A stretch of DNA of 64,000 bases, from positions 177,001 through 241,000 of the forward strand of contig CAWZYM010000348.1 in NCBI GenBank assembly GCA_963966185.1. Direction: 5' to 3'. The position numbers were made by a program, and so were the translations under genes. Numbering within the stretch: position 1 is the first letter of the stretch; every line of letters begins with the position of its first letter. The notes under the pieces were generated by a model that was not told where the DNA came from, did no database searches, and saw only the letters and a program-made list of their open reading frames with translations. Below are positions 34,120-45,808 of this stretch, piece by piece. Origin of the DNA: Rhabditoides inermis. Lineage: Eukaryota; Nematoda; Chromadorea; Rhabditida; Rhabditidae.

Positions 34120-34194
34120 CGGCCGATGAGGGGATCGAACCCCGGATAGCGACGTCAGCAGGCGCGCATGCTATCCACAATACCACAAGGGCTA
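34120..34194 (-). tRNA. tRNA-like sequence, probably a pseudogene or SINE head
   Basis: Read on the minus strand it has an A-box-like TGGTATTGTGGATAGCATG and a perfect B box GGTTCGATCCCC with a plausible T-arm. The 5' and 3' acceptor halves pair poorly (CCCTTGT against CATCGGC) and the anticodon stem is irregular, so I do not assign an amino acid. Confidence 0.5.
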
Positions 34195-34348
34195 GTTGCG
34201 GGAGAGGTTTCGAGTGCGGTAGATATACCCAAGACGCGCGCAGCGATTGATACAAACCGGGTTTGCTATGTTTTCAGCTATTCATAAACGCACTAATTCG
34301 TGCGTTTCAATCAAGTAAACGTTATAAGCACAATGTTTATTTAACAAA

Positions 34349-34920
34349 ATGATCTCGACCAGACATAAACAACAGCAACAACACATCTTGTTTGAAAATT
34401 TTTGTTCACACCAGGGTGAAGAGGTGTGCAAGGAGGTTGTCGTTGCGGCGGAGGCGGCTGTAGGAGAAAGAGCATTCCCGCCTGCAATAAATCAATCAAT
34501 TCAAAAAAGATCAATTAATACGCACCTCTTCGGCGACCGTATTCAAGTGAGAAGTTGCGTGAGAACTGCCCATGTCCATGAAGCGCTGCAAAAGTGGGGA
34601 ATGGTTATCAAGTACACACATGGTTGTCTAACCATTCTACCAGTCTTCAGACGGCGGTGACAAAGGCCTGATGCCCACCCACCTCATGACAAAAGAAAAA
34701 CAGCTAACCTCCACGTCTCCACGAACACAGTCAGCTGCTCGCTGCCGGAAGATCAGCACCCTCCCGCCGAGTCGCCGTCGCGGCAGCAGCGGCTTTTGTG
34801 CCATTTTCTACCGCAGCAGCCTTTCTTTGTTTTCATTGTATCTGAAAACAAACGATGGCAAAAGTATCACTGACTAAATTATTCACTGCGCGAAAAATAC
34901 GAACACGAACACCGATTAGA
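34349..34920. other. Interior of the CAC...GTG element, no gene
   Basis: Short ORFs without domain or codon-bias support. Scattered CAG/GCGGCGG-type runs. Confidence 0.4.
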
Positions 34921-34929
34921 ACATGTCAA

Positions 34930-35400
34930 ACAGTATGTTTTGGGCGAACGAGGAAGCGCAACAATGTGCGAGTATAATAGGGTAAAAGAGGAAAGTCGAT
35001 TACCTAAAAGTACGTTAACAAAACATCTTTAAGATTCTATAAAACTTTTTACCGCTGGACCAGTCATGCGCTCGCAACAAAAATTGGCAGAATATTCAAT
35101 GTTTTGCGCAAAGGGGAAAGCACGAGTATGCGCGAGTATTATGAGGTGAAAGAAGAGGGTCGATTCCATAGAAGTACGTTTACAAAACACCAAATGAGAT
35201 TCTATAAATCTTTTCACAGCTAATTGAAGCACGTTCGCGCAACGAGAATTGGTAGAATAATCGATGTTTCGTGCTATGAGGATGGCGCGAGTATGTGGGA
35301 GTATTATAGGGTGAAAGAGGAAGGTCGATTACATAGAAGTACGCTTACGAAACACCTAATGAAATTCTATAAAACTTTTCTCAACGTGTTGAAAACGAAT
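34930..35400. repeat. Three diverged tandem repeats of about 165 bp
   Basis: Three copies of a unit containing GCGAGTATTATAGGGTGAAA-like and ATTCTATAAAACTTTT-like blocks (the latter near 35,034, 35,201 and 35,363), inside the 1.6-kb element. Confidence 0.75.
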
Positions 35401-36657
35401 CACAATTTCGAATTTTACACGAAAAACGATGTACAGTAGAAATCAGTATGTTACATGGAATGAGAGTGATCTATAATGAAAGAGCATAATCGATTTCATA
35501 AACATACGTTGAAATACAAACAAAATATTACCTGAAAACATCATAAAAATAAACAAACACACGGGTCAAACATGACCCGGAAAAACGAAAATCAAAAATC
35601 CCGTTTGAAAAGCGCGCCTTTCATAGCGAAAACCCCGCCCCTTTTCGTAGCTCCGCCCACTTCCACAGATCAACGGCGGGTAACTGCCCGTGCAAGTCCC
35701 GCAATGCCGTCCTCTCCAAGCTGGAAGAGATGGAGGACAAAATTCGTGGATGTGAAGGATCGATCAGGAGGGACCTGCTGGACTCCGCTCACCTCGCCGA
35801 GAAGGGCCTCTCTGAGATCAGCGAGAAGGCGTCGACCGTGCTCGAGAAGATCGACAAGCACGTCAAGGACACCACCGAGGATGACCAGCCGGCCGTCAAG
35901 AAGATCAAGCAATACTGCGCACTCTGCCAGGGACACGTTGGACATTGGACTCAATGTTGTACGAAGTACTCCACGGAAGAAGCTCGCCACAAACAGTTCG
36001 GAGTTCTGCGCCTCTGCCAGCTGTGCGCGTACCGGATGGACAAGGACCATCGATGCAAGCGCGGCGCTCGCTGCGTGATTCGTGCCTGCCGAGGACCTCA
36101 CTGTTCGGCTCTCTGCCCGAGGGCTTTCCACTCGGACGGATCCTTCGTGGGAGAGGACGAGTTCGCCAAGATGATCTAAGGGACAAGCCGAAGCCGTACT
36201 AACTGTTGAATTGAATGTTGAATTGTTTGTTTGAATAAATATTGTGAGAAAATGACTCAGTGTATGAATGTGAGGGTTGAATGAATATAATAGTGGAAAC
36301 CTGTAGAATTGACTTGGTGACGCTCCCTTCGTTGGCTTACTCCGCTGCATCTGAATGAATTAAATGGAATGGAAATGAATCAACATCTCAATGATCTTGA
36401 GATAAGACTGGAATGAATGAAGGCAACACCTGATAAGGGTGCCAGAAACAATAAAAACTAGCTATCGTTCCGACGGAACGAAGCCTTGAAGAATGAAACA
36501 GAAAACAAACACAAACTATAAGTCTCAGAGAATAAACAAACAAATTACAATTATAAATATTTATCGCATAATATGTGGCGTGCTTGAACACACCTACAAT
36601 GATGAGCGAAACATGGAAGGAATATGATATGGGAAAGGAATTGCGGGACGAACTTAC

Positions 36658-37233
36658 CTGTACTCCAATAACACCGTCTTCGACAGAGACGGCGCTGATG
36701 ATGGCTGCACGTCTCCGTTGTCGACCGTCGCAGTCAGCTATCACCTAAATAGAATGAATTGAACTTGAATAACATTCAAAGTAAACAATAGTAACAATAG
36801 TATCAAGAGATAATTGAATTTACCTTGTCCTCGCATGAGGTCGAAGCCCTTCGCCGTGTCCAGCCAGCACCGGCACGGACCTGAATGAAATTGAATAAGT
36901 AAAACAACTAGACAAGAAACTATCATATATCGTCTAGCACACCCAACAAAAGGCTATAATACAATTTAACTACAAAGCAAATTAATTTTGAATTACTGAA
37001 TGAATTTAGAATTAAACCGGACAAACGAAATGTTTCCAAACAAATCAAATAATCATGTCAACTAACAACATGGAACATAAAATAAATAAGAAGAGAAAGA
37101 AAAAAAAAATACTCACTCTCGTCGATGTCGAGGTAGTAGAATACCGAGTTGGAGACGAACGGGCTGCAGCCCGACTTGAACGAGGACGGCTACTAATAGG
37201 TCTCTTGACATCGGCCTTTCTTGATGCGATAAC
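36658..37233 (-). CDS. Antisense spliced exons between third ORF and 3' LTR, unrecognised
   Basis: Reading minus, three exons with canonical signals: 37233-37117 (39 codons, donor GTGAGT), 36880-36824 (19 codons) and 36744-36658 (29 codons, donor GTAAGT). Each is phase 0, begins with Val and is open. The protein is very basic: SRPRSSRAAARSSP, then WTRRRAS, then DGRQRRRAAIISAVSVEDGV. A fourth exon may begin at 36350 (MQRSKPTKGAS). Start and end are not determined. It could be an antisense gene of the BEL element or a captured host gene fragment. No family is recognised. Confidence 0.45.
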
Positions 37234-37381
37234 CTGAAAGAAGAAGAATCAGTACATATAGAACATACTATAATATAGTTGATTACGAAATCAAGAAACC
37301 AAAAAATATGAAAAATCATAGAATCGAAACAAGAACTCAAATCGAGAACGGAAGACACATCAAAAAAGGTCAGGCCGGGAA

Positions 37382-38323
37382 TGTCGCGGACGCGATACAA
37401 CCACTATATAGACTAATAGAATGACTATGTAACTACTATATAAATATGTATGTACATTTTATAACTACTAGTAATGAATTATAATCGATAAACAATCGAT
37501 AACGATCAATAGATTTAATTCTGGCTACAACGAAAGTCTCCCGCCAGGCGCGATGGGCGGGGCCAGAGAGTGGCAATGTGACCACGGTTAATCTCGCATG
37601 ATTGTCAAACGGAATCCGTAGTATTTAAAATAGAATCAGACGGCACCGATGGTCCCGGACCGACAACATTCAATACATGACCGTAACCCATTCCGGAGGG
37701 TATATAAGCTCTTCCAGGATGTACAGAAAGATCACTTATCCACACTTATCCGACTTGCGACCGTCAGGCGCGGTGAGTGGATGCGATAAATCAATGAATC
37801 GAATGAAGTGGATCGACATCTGAATGTAAATCAGGGTAAATGTAAACCGAACACACTATGATAAATTACGAGTAGTACAGCGGATTAAATGCAAAAGAAT
37901 GTGTTCGCAGTGGAGTGAATCGGAATATGATCACGCCAGTATCGCAGAGGTTCTGCACTGAGCGTCCCTTCTTCCCCTTCTTCAGCAGCCGATTGCCCGG
38001 TGGATTCCGAGGCGCTGCGTGCGTTGTATGGCCATGCAACCCGGTGGATTCCGGGGGCCCGCACTCCTACCGCATCAAGTCTCCGTCGCTGGTGGATTCC
38101 CGACGAGAGCTACCGTAACCACTCACTGGAACCAAGAATACGCTACAGTATCCCGCTTCTTCTACAAGTACATCATCACCGTGCGGCTCTATCTACCGTA
38201 ACCCTCGTCCAACTCCTGTACCTCAACCACTTCAATAATCGCATGAATATGAAATAACAATGTATTGCAAATAAATAATGTTATGATTACGTGTACTTTT
38301 GGTGACGATCTTGGGTGCGCTCA
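37382..38323 (+). repeat. 3' LTR of the BEL/Pao element
   Basis: 942 bp, collinear with the 5' LTR apart from a 7-bp deletion near 38,080. Followed by the AGCAA target copy and then 187-bp satellite. Confidence 0.93.
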
Positions 38324-39262
38324 AGCAACGACAGAGTCTTTACTTAAAATTAGCGCGGATTTGGCGAGCCGAATTTTGTCCGAAATAAAATTAATATTCG
38401 GCCTTTTTATCCGGCTCCTAAAAACTGTTCGGTTTTCCGGCAAATCAATAATAAAGTTGTCTGAAATAGAAAGAAGAGGAGTGCAAAGAGTGAGACAGTG
38501 GTCATACTGTAGCAACGACAGAGTCTTTACTTAAAATTAGCGCGGATTTGGCGAGCCGAATTTTGTCCGAAATAAAATTAATATTCGGCCTTTTTATCCG
38601 GCTCCTAAAAACTGTTCGGTTTTCCGGCAAATCAATAATAAAGTTGTCTGAAATAGAAAGAAGAGGAGTGCAAAGAGTGAGACAGTGGTCATACTGTAGC
38701 AACGACAGAGTCTTTACTTAAAATTAGCGCGGATTTGGCGAGCCGAATTTTGTCCGAAATAAAATTAATATTCGGCCTTTTTATCCGGCTCCTAAAAACT
38801 GTTCGGTTTTCCGGCAAATCAATAATAAAGTTGTCTGAAATAGAAAGAAGAGGAGTGCAAAGAGTGAGACAGTGGTCATACTGTAGCAACGACAGAGTCT
38901 TTACTTAAATTTAGCGCGGATTTGGCGAGCCGAATTTTGTCCGAAATAAAATTAATATTCGGCCTTTTTATCCGGCTCCTAAAAACTGTTCGGTTTTCCG
39001 GCAAATCAATAATAAAGTTGTCTGAAATAGAAAGAAGAGGAGTGCAAAGAGTGAGACAGTGGTCATACTGTAGCAACGACAGAGTCTTTACTTAAAATTA
39101 GCGCGGATTTGGCGAGCCGAATTTTGTCCGAAATAAAATTAATATTCGGCCTTTTTATCCGGCTCCTAAAAACTGTTCGGTTTTCCGGCAAATCAATAAT
39201 AAAGTTGTCTGAAATAGAAAGAAGAGGAGTGCAAAGAGTGAGACAGTGGTCATACTGTAGCA
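38324..39262. repeat. 187-bp satellite, right part (5 units)
   Basis: Five nearly identical 187-bp units (motif positions step by exactly 187 at 38,502, 38,689, 38,876 and 39,063). They are more homogeneous than the left part. The last unit runs straight into the transposase-like pseudogene. Confidence 0.92.
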
Positions 39263-40860
39263 CCAACGGGGCATACACGTGCAAGGCGCGCCGGTTCTCA
39301 TTGTACCAGAAAATCGCGGGCAGCTCGGACAAGCAGATTGCCACTACCTTCATCGCAAGCGCGCAGTTGCATGGTTTGCATCTCGATCGTCTTCCCTCGG
39401 CATCCACTGTTGCGAACATTTGCAAAGAGGCAAAGCACCTCGTGCGCGCTCAGGTTGCTGAAGTGATTCGCGGTTTGATTGATAGAGGAAAGACAATGGC
39501 ACTGACAACGGATGAAACGCCACGAGGGGGAGAGGTATACCAAGGGTATGGTATTATCTACAATAAGATTGGTGAGAAGAAGACACTTTACCTTGGCATC
39601 CGCCCCGCACCCAACAAGAAGAGTGAGGAGCAGGTTCACATTCTGAAAGAACTGCTCGAAGAGCTCGCCGAGTTCTACGACGGTGAGAACGGCGATGACG
39701 GCATCAGCTTCGCCGAACTGTTCTTCGGTCACATCACTGCCACCGTCTCTGACATGGCTAACACTGAGCGGAAGACGAATGGTTTGGTTGCCGTGGAAAA
39801 AGAGAAAGCTATGAAGAAACTGGAAGAGACTATGAGTGTGCAGCAGTTCGTTAAGTGCGACACCTTGCAGCACTTCTACTGCAAGGTTCACACGATGCAC
39901 AACATGTCGAGTGTCATCTTCGACGCGCTTGCCCAGCACGAGAAGACCGCGTCCGAGCCGACTGCATTGAATGCGGTGCGCGGCTGTGCCAGATATTTCG
40001 GCAACCGTCAGGCTGGCAAGTACCAGATTCTGAAGAAGTGGAAGCATTGGAATCACGACAAGGGAAAAAAATCCATCACCCATTCCCGACTTCCTTGGCA
40101 ACCGTTTTAGCATTGCCTTCGTTATTGCTTCTCGCCTATTTCTCTTACGCGCCGATATCATCGAGTTCCTTGACGACACCCCCATTGAGACCGAGCGTTC
40201 CGACCAGTTCGCAGAACAGTTGATAGATCCCATTGTGCTTGCCCATCTGCGCGTCATGTCCATGATCGACAAGAAACTCACGCGTCAGATGTGGCGATTG
40301 AGTGCGCGTTCTCAAAATGTGCTGGACACGTGTCAATACGCGGCTGAGCTCATTGCCTAGGTCGATAAGTGCATCGCCAAGCCCGCGCTCTTCTTCGATG
40401 ACACTGTCCCATGCGCCTATGCGTTCAACGACAAGTCCAAGGTAGAGCTGTCCGAACTCACAACCACCACACCCACTACACTCGAGACAGATGCAGCGGC
40501 GGTAGTTCTCACAGAGTGCAAGCCATTCATGCAGAAGATGTACACAGACTTTCTTCCCGGTGGCTCCCTTCACAACCGATACGATCTGAAAGACTCACTC
40601 CAGTGCGCTGCTTCTAACTCTATCTCTATCGAGAGCGCGTTCTCAGCACTAGGCCGCTCGCACGACAAGTGCGCCAACATGTCAGGGTATCGCAGAGAAG
40701 TGGGCGCACTCTTGGAGCTGAATGGGGTGATGTCGTGAATCGATAGCAAGACAGAGGCAGAGCAAGAGGAACTTATCACACAAGGGAGGAAGAAACGCAA
40801 GCTGATGGAAGAGCAAGATTCCGAGTACATGTTGATAGCCGGCCTGATTATGTCGAGTGT
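39263..40860 (+). pseudogene. Decayed DNA-transposase-like gene
   Basis: The first open part ends at 40110 (about 280 residues after the satellite junction). Homologous-looking coding continues in another frame (40,080-40,360), stops at a TAG, and resumes to 40,738 and beyond. Stretches such as LTTDETPRGG, GHITATVSDMANTE, KCDTLQHFYCKVHTMHNM and the C-terminal SIESAFSALGRSHDKCANMS look like an RNase-H-fold transposase with a Cys/His region, but I cannot place the superfamily. The 5' end is missing and replaced by satellite, and the 3' end by a LINE. With frameshifts and a stop it is not functional. Confidence 0.55.
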
Positions 40861-41840
40861 GCTCTATACGCAGACGATTTGAAAATATACTTCGCTTTTG
40901 ATCCGAGTGATAATTTGGCTAAACTTATGTTTCAAAAAGCAATCAACGCTATCGCAAAGTGGGCTTTAGAATGGAGTCTGCAGATCTCCACTGAGAAAAC
41001 GCAGATACTGCACATAGGCCGCCGAAATCCCAAACATGAGTATACATCACATGGCTCAACGCTCACACCTGCTAACTCTGTAAGGGACCTTGGTGTGACT
41101 ATGTGTGGGTCCTTGATTTTCGAAGACCATTTTGCAAACATTGTTAAAGGCACTCTTAATGTCATAAATGATTTTCTGAGAGTTTTTCGTCCAAGAGACT
41201 TGAAGGTTCTTGTCACCGCTTACACATTGTATTTTCGCTGCAAGCTAGAGTATTGTACTGAATTGTGGAACCCTCAGGATATGGGATCAGTGAACTTGAT
41301 CGAGTCAGTGCAGCGATACTATACGCGCCGAATATGTCGTCGTGCTGGCTTGTTCTCGCTCACATATCCCCAACGCCTCCAGCTTCTTGGTCTTCAAACT
41401 CTTGAACAACGCCGCTTTATAAATGACGTAGTGTACATTCACAAGGTTATTACTAAAACCACCTCTCTTAATTATTCTGGTCTTTTTACACTAGTCCCAA
41501 CTCGGTCGCGCACATCTCACAAATATCGTCTTTTGCCATCATATGACTCGTTTCTGCGGAGCAGCGCGTTCTTTCAGAGAGTTTATGGAGTTTGGAACTC
41601 ACTTCCATCGGATATTGTTGAATCTGCGAAAACCAGTAGCGTGAAATCCCACTTAGTAGACAATTCCCATTTGCATACAATGTCTAAAATTCGACATTTG
41701 TAGTTTGCTTATTGTCTACTCTTTGATCTTTGAATATTTCCTTTTTTTCCTATTTCACTATCCTACCGTAAGCACTGTTATGTTTCCTATGATGCACATG
41801 TTAAGTACTCAACACGGTAATAAACTATTTATTTATTCAT
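40861..41840 (+). mobile_element. 5'-truncated non-LTR retrotransposon (LINE)
   Basis: Begins within the reverse transcriptase, at the YADD active-site box (LYADDLKIYF), and continues through the thumb region (WSLQISTEKTQILHIGR, LGVTMCGSLIFEDH) and a typical Jockey/CR1-like C-terminal RT extension (LKVLVTAYTLYFRCKLEY, ...SVQRYYTRRI) to a stop at 41,703. The 3' end, near 41,835, is AT-rich with ATTT repeats. The 5' truncation is normal for LINE insertions. The single open frame (about 274 codons) suggests it is not very old. Confidence 0.75.
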
Positions 41841-42006
41841 CGATTCCGCCGCCGGCCGCCGGTGCTTCCTATTTATTACCGTCTCGAGTCCTTTTTGTGC
41901 GATAAACATTCGTTTAGCCTGGTACGATTTTCAACACCTTGACGACATTTGTAAGCATACTCCAAGAGCAAACTTTTATATAGCAGCTTGAACGACTTGA
42001 ATGCTA

Positions 42007-42478
42007 TTAGCAGGTGGGTATGTTTTGCAGCGTGGTCACTTGAGCAGCATGAAGGTCTTTCAGCTCCGGACAATCATCGTCCGGCATGCGCACGTAAAGC
42101 TCCGTGCTCAGCTTGGAACTCTGTACTACTTGGAACTGCAATGTTGACGATAACGTGAACTGCCCCCCCCCCCCTAACTCACTTCCGTGATGCAATAAAA
42201 CATACTGCACTCGGCACCTCCGTCCCCCACCCGCACGCGAAACACATAGCATTGTGATTGGGAAAGACACCATTTAGCGCCCAACTGATGGTGAGCCTCG
42301 CCAAGCAACATTGACCGTGTGTCAAAATCGTGCGTTTCAAAGGAGATATTGGCCAAAGGTGTGAACGCGACAAGCTGAAAAAGATTGTTTGCTGGAGCAA
42401 ACAACTCTTTCATCTCACCTGTGCCGAAATGTACTTGACGACGAGGAAAGAGAGGAGGCAAAAGTGCGCGCGCATCAT
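42007..42478 (-). CDS. Small secreted protein, unrecognised
   Basis: Three exons on the minus strand: 42478-42419, 42374-42183 and 42135-42007, 126 residues. The first 20 residues are a signal peptide (MMRAHFCLLSFLVVKYISAQ) ending exactly at the first intron. The mature protein (about 106 residues) has five Cys, including CLSQSQC and one in CSMFYC. No known domain is recognised. Introns are 44 and 47 nt with consensus GTGAG donors and CAG acceptors. It lies between TE debris and the leishmanolysin block. It may be an effector-like or cuticle/extracellular protein; the function is unknown. Confidence 0.6.
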
Positions 42479-44187
42479 GTTTGGACTTGGAAGGAGGAAG
42501 TTGGAATCGAGTATTTATACTTACCAGTTGTGTGGCCCCCATGCCGACGAAACCAACGGCAACTGGAGGACTTCCACGTTGTGCGAGACGGCTCGAGACC
42601 GAGTGATATGATCCACATTTGTTAACTTTCCCTGAGTATGTGGATACTGGTTTCTAGGCAGCCCTGGATATGGGACTTTCCTCGATAGTGGATGTCCCTT
42701 CCGACTGATTGATGAAAGAGTGTGTTAGAACGAGTTCGAACCATCGAATGTAAGTCAAATCTTGAAAACTTCACATGGTTGTATGATTCTTTTATTGAGG
42801 ACACTGGAGGCGTTCATAGGGTTGTGTAGGGTGAGGAGGGTTTGCGGACGAACTTTGTGCAACTTTGTGCAACACGAGCGAGTGAGGCCTGTGTTTTTTT
42901 TTTTCCTTTTCTCGTTTCTCTTTCTGAGAGAAACATACATGCAGAGCTGTTCTTGTGGTTGTTCAGTGAGCAGAATCGACAGGGCTTCTTTTTTTCTTTA
43001 TAAAGAGAGAAGGTAGGGGATCTTGTGAGGCAACACGACGGATGCTTCCCTGAAAGTGAGGAAACATGAATCTAAAAACGAAGATAATGCAAACATACCG
43101 TCAATGTAACCTTTCTATCAAGGAATCGAGGCTCGAGAGAATACATGTCCCGAAGGTGAACATGTAGGTTGATATGGAATCGATGTCAAGTAACTCATCC
43201 CGCCACCCGGTCAAGGTGGGCGGCAGCGGAGTTGAACGTGGCAACTACCGTACCCGACACACACAACAGCACAACATATGATACGGCAGAAGGACACGTT
43301 GTCGGGAAAGCGCGTGCTGACCCTTCCGATGTGAACTGGTTGACTGTCGATGCGAGCGATGTCATGTGGCGAATGGTGGCTGATAGGGACTCTATACAAT
43401 GGAAAACATGCGCTCAGATCACGAGTATGCTCAACACATTCACTCGATGGTTTTATTGTTGAAAATGCATTTGTCGCATCATCCTACTGCAATTCCAATA
43501 GTTCTCAGTATCCTAGCCGAACGTCTTTTATTACTTATATATTTATTTATATATTTTAACGACTGTGAGAACTTGAGATTAGCCGGATTTGTAATCGACC
43601 ACAGGTGTGAGCCACTCGATTTGTAATAGATAGTATATTTATATTACCGATGACATATGAAAATGGACATAGTAAACAAACAGTGAAACCAAGGAACATT
43701 GCAAACGGCAGGTAGATGGGATTCAAATGAAAGAAAATAACGAAACAATCGTTGTTGCAGAGTGGACATTGTCAGCGAGTCGTTCGCAATGATATTCTTT
43801 GGAGATGCCGGGCTTGAAGCATACGTTTTTTAATATATATTATCAATCAATATCAATCAATATACCAGACAAATGATAATCAAAATGATTGCTTCAGGAC
43901 GTTGTACGAGAGGAAGAGAAGCAAGAAGACATCGTTGCGTTTCAAAGTGACAAGCACTGATGCATTTTGCCCGACAAGGCTGCCAATGTTGAAGTAAAAA
44001 AGTGTTGACGTGTTTCTGATCACAGTATTGTACATTTTGCAGTATATTTGTTGGAGCGAATAAATTATCGTATGTGATTTGCATTGTGAACGAGATTCGA
44101 GCGCAACGTTTTGTGTCGCCTTGCATTCATCATTTCTTTCTTTTCCTCTCCCTGTGTGGCTGCCTCGATTACTTGTTCATTTTCGTG
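42479..44187. other. Intergenic, partly shared with the second leishmanolysin block
   Basis: No supported gene. From about 43,553 the sequence is collinear with 58,288 onward. A short block at 43,347-43,390 matches 58,309-58,345, showing a local rearrangement between the copies. Confidence 0.5.
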
Positions 44188-44503
44188 ATGCGGCTGCTTT
44201 TCTTTCTCTCCCTGCTTGCGTACGGCTATGCGACGGACTGGCAGTGCGGGTACCAGGTAGCCTCTCTCTCTCCCCCCTCTCTATCATCCCTCTTTCTCTC
44301 TCAGCCGCCGGACCCGTCCACCGTGGTGACGCAAGTCCGTCTGGATTCCGATCTACCCGATCTGCCCAGGAACGGGAGTGAGAGGAATCCGCGAGCCGCC
44401 AGCGAGTGGAAGCCGATGCGTATTCTGACGCACCACGATCCCACCATTGAAAGCCTCGACCCGGCGACCAAGTACGAATCTCTCTCTCCCTCCTCCCCCT
44501 CTC

Positions 44504-44536
<33 letters not shown>

Positions 44537-45736
44537 GTCTCCCTCTCTCTCTCTCTTTATCTCAATCCTTGCAGGCAGAAGCTGAAGTCCGCAGTGCAAG
44601 AGGCGGTCAACTACTGGCAGTCGACTCTATCTGTGCGTCGCGCCGCCAAACCGCTGCGACTGGAGAGGTATCGATCGATTATTGATTTATTATCGATTGA
44701 TTATTGATTGATTATCGATTGTTTTCAGAACCTGTCGCGACTACATTCTGACCAACTTCCGAACTCATCGCACCTGTCTCGGCGCTTGCGGTCAATCAAT
44801 GTGCGCCACTGTCCCTATACCTGACCAACACTTACCGGTGAGGGGGCGGGACTTGCGGGGGCGGAACTTGCTGAGGCCGGAATAAAAAAGGGCGTGGCTC
44901 GTAGGGGCGTGGCCTATCTGCACTCTTTCAGCCCTGCCACTCGTGCCCGCATCCGGACGCGACGGGAAGAATCGACATGAAACAGTGCACTCTCGAAGTG
45001 AGTGAATGGAACACGGGATATCGATCGACTATCGATTGATTATCGATTGATGGTTGCAGGGCGTGCCATACGACAAGCGTGACACTGCTCTGGCGGCTCG
45101 GTCGGACGCAGCCTATCCGGGAGTGCCGGCCGACTTCATTCTATATGTGACGACTAGTGGATGCGGGGACAGGGGAAAGGTGCTTAGTGGATTTGGGTCT
45201 ATTCTCACTGTTTTTACCGGCAGTCTTACATCCGTAGTTACTATGTGCGTTTGTTCTCGAAATAAGAGGTGGAGTAGATAAGAAAGGGCAAGTGTTGTAG
45301 ATCAGAAAACGTTTGAATAATAAACCATTAGGACATAACTTGTTGCTCGCAACCCTATTCGTTTCCCTTTTCAGGCCACTATAGCGTCCGCTCAGCACTG
45401 TCAATTGGAATCCTCCCTAGACAGACCCATTGCCGGCGTTCTAAACGTCTGCAAACTAGCATTTAACCACGTATGTAGTTTGTATCTTTGTAGTTTGTAG
45501 TCTGCTCCTTTTTTAGGACACTGTGAACACTATGAAACACGAAATTCTACACGCGCTCGTCTTCTCGCCGGAGCTGTTCAAGTACTTCAGACAGGCCGAC
45601 GGAACGCCATACATGCAGAGGTGGGCGTGGCCTGGGGGGCGTGGCCACTGTAGAGTGCGATGTGGTCAGTCGCGGTGGTCGTTGGAAGTGGTTGGGCGGC
45701 GAGTTCGGAAGACGTTGCGAGAGATGGAAGCTGACA

Positions 45737-45808
<72 letters not shown>

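Larger units (their letters stand above)
34060..35692. mobile_element. 1.6-kb non-autonomous CAC...GTG element
   Basis: Ends are inverted copies starting CACGGGCAGTTACCCG, with GTGGGC-containing similarity continuing inward, flanked by CAAG (34056-34059 and 35693-35696). There is no transposase. It contains a tRNA-like sequence and three diverged tandem repeats. The CACGG start resembles the 8.4-kb element but the target duplication is 4 bp, as in Chapaev-type elements, so a shared mobiliser is uncertain. Confidence 0.75.
33793..36179 (+). pseudogene. Third, Gag-like ORF downstream of pol, split by a transposon
   Basis: Coding parts 33793-34059 and 35697-36179 are in the same frame once the 1,633-bp CAC...GTG element and one 4-bp target copy are ignored, giving about 249 residues. 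The first part is acidic and helical. The second has a coiled-coil region followed by three Cys/His clusters (CALCQGHVGHWTQC, LCQLCAYRMDKDHRC, CRGPHCSALC), a layout like the C-terminal zinc fingers of Pao-type Gag proteins. It lies between integrase and the 3' LTR, where an envelope-like gene would be, but has no signal peptide or membrane segment. GC-ending codons contrast with the A-rich gag and pol, suggesting a separate origin. AATAAA follows near 36,235. Confidence 0.6.
17875..38323 (+). mobile_element. BEL/Pao LTR retrotransposon, interrupted by nested elements
   Basis: Two LTRs (949 and 942 bp) beginning TG and ending CA enclose gag, protease, RT-RNaseH and integrase. The 5-bp target duplication AGCAA is at 17870-17874 and 38324-38328, in a 187-bp satellite. 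The LTRs look identical except for one 7-bp indel, implying recent insertion or recent conversion. The 18.6-kb interior is far longer than a BEL element because an 8.4-kb DNA transposon interrupts pol. An extra region of about 3.8 kb lies between integrase and the 3' LTR. In the present state it cannot make intact Pol. Confidence 0.9.

Noticed and set aside
35670..36350. Minus-strand 226-codon ORF as a full gene
   Set aside because: Mostly antisense to the Gag-like zinc-finger ORF, which has the better coding pattern. Only its first 50 bp may be a fourth antisense exon.
39298..40281. Minus-strand 327-codon ORF
   Set aside because: Shadow of the plus-strand transposase-like frame; no motif and no splice signals of its own.
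42700..42760. tRNA B-box-like GTTCGAACC
   Set aside because: No A box, arms or acceptor pairing around it.
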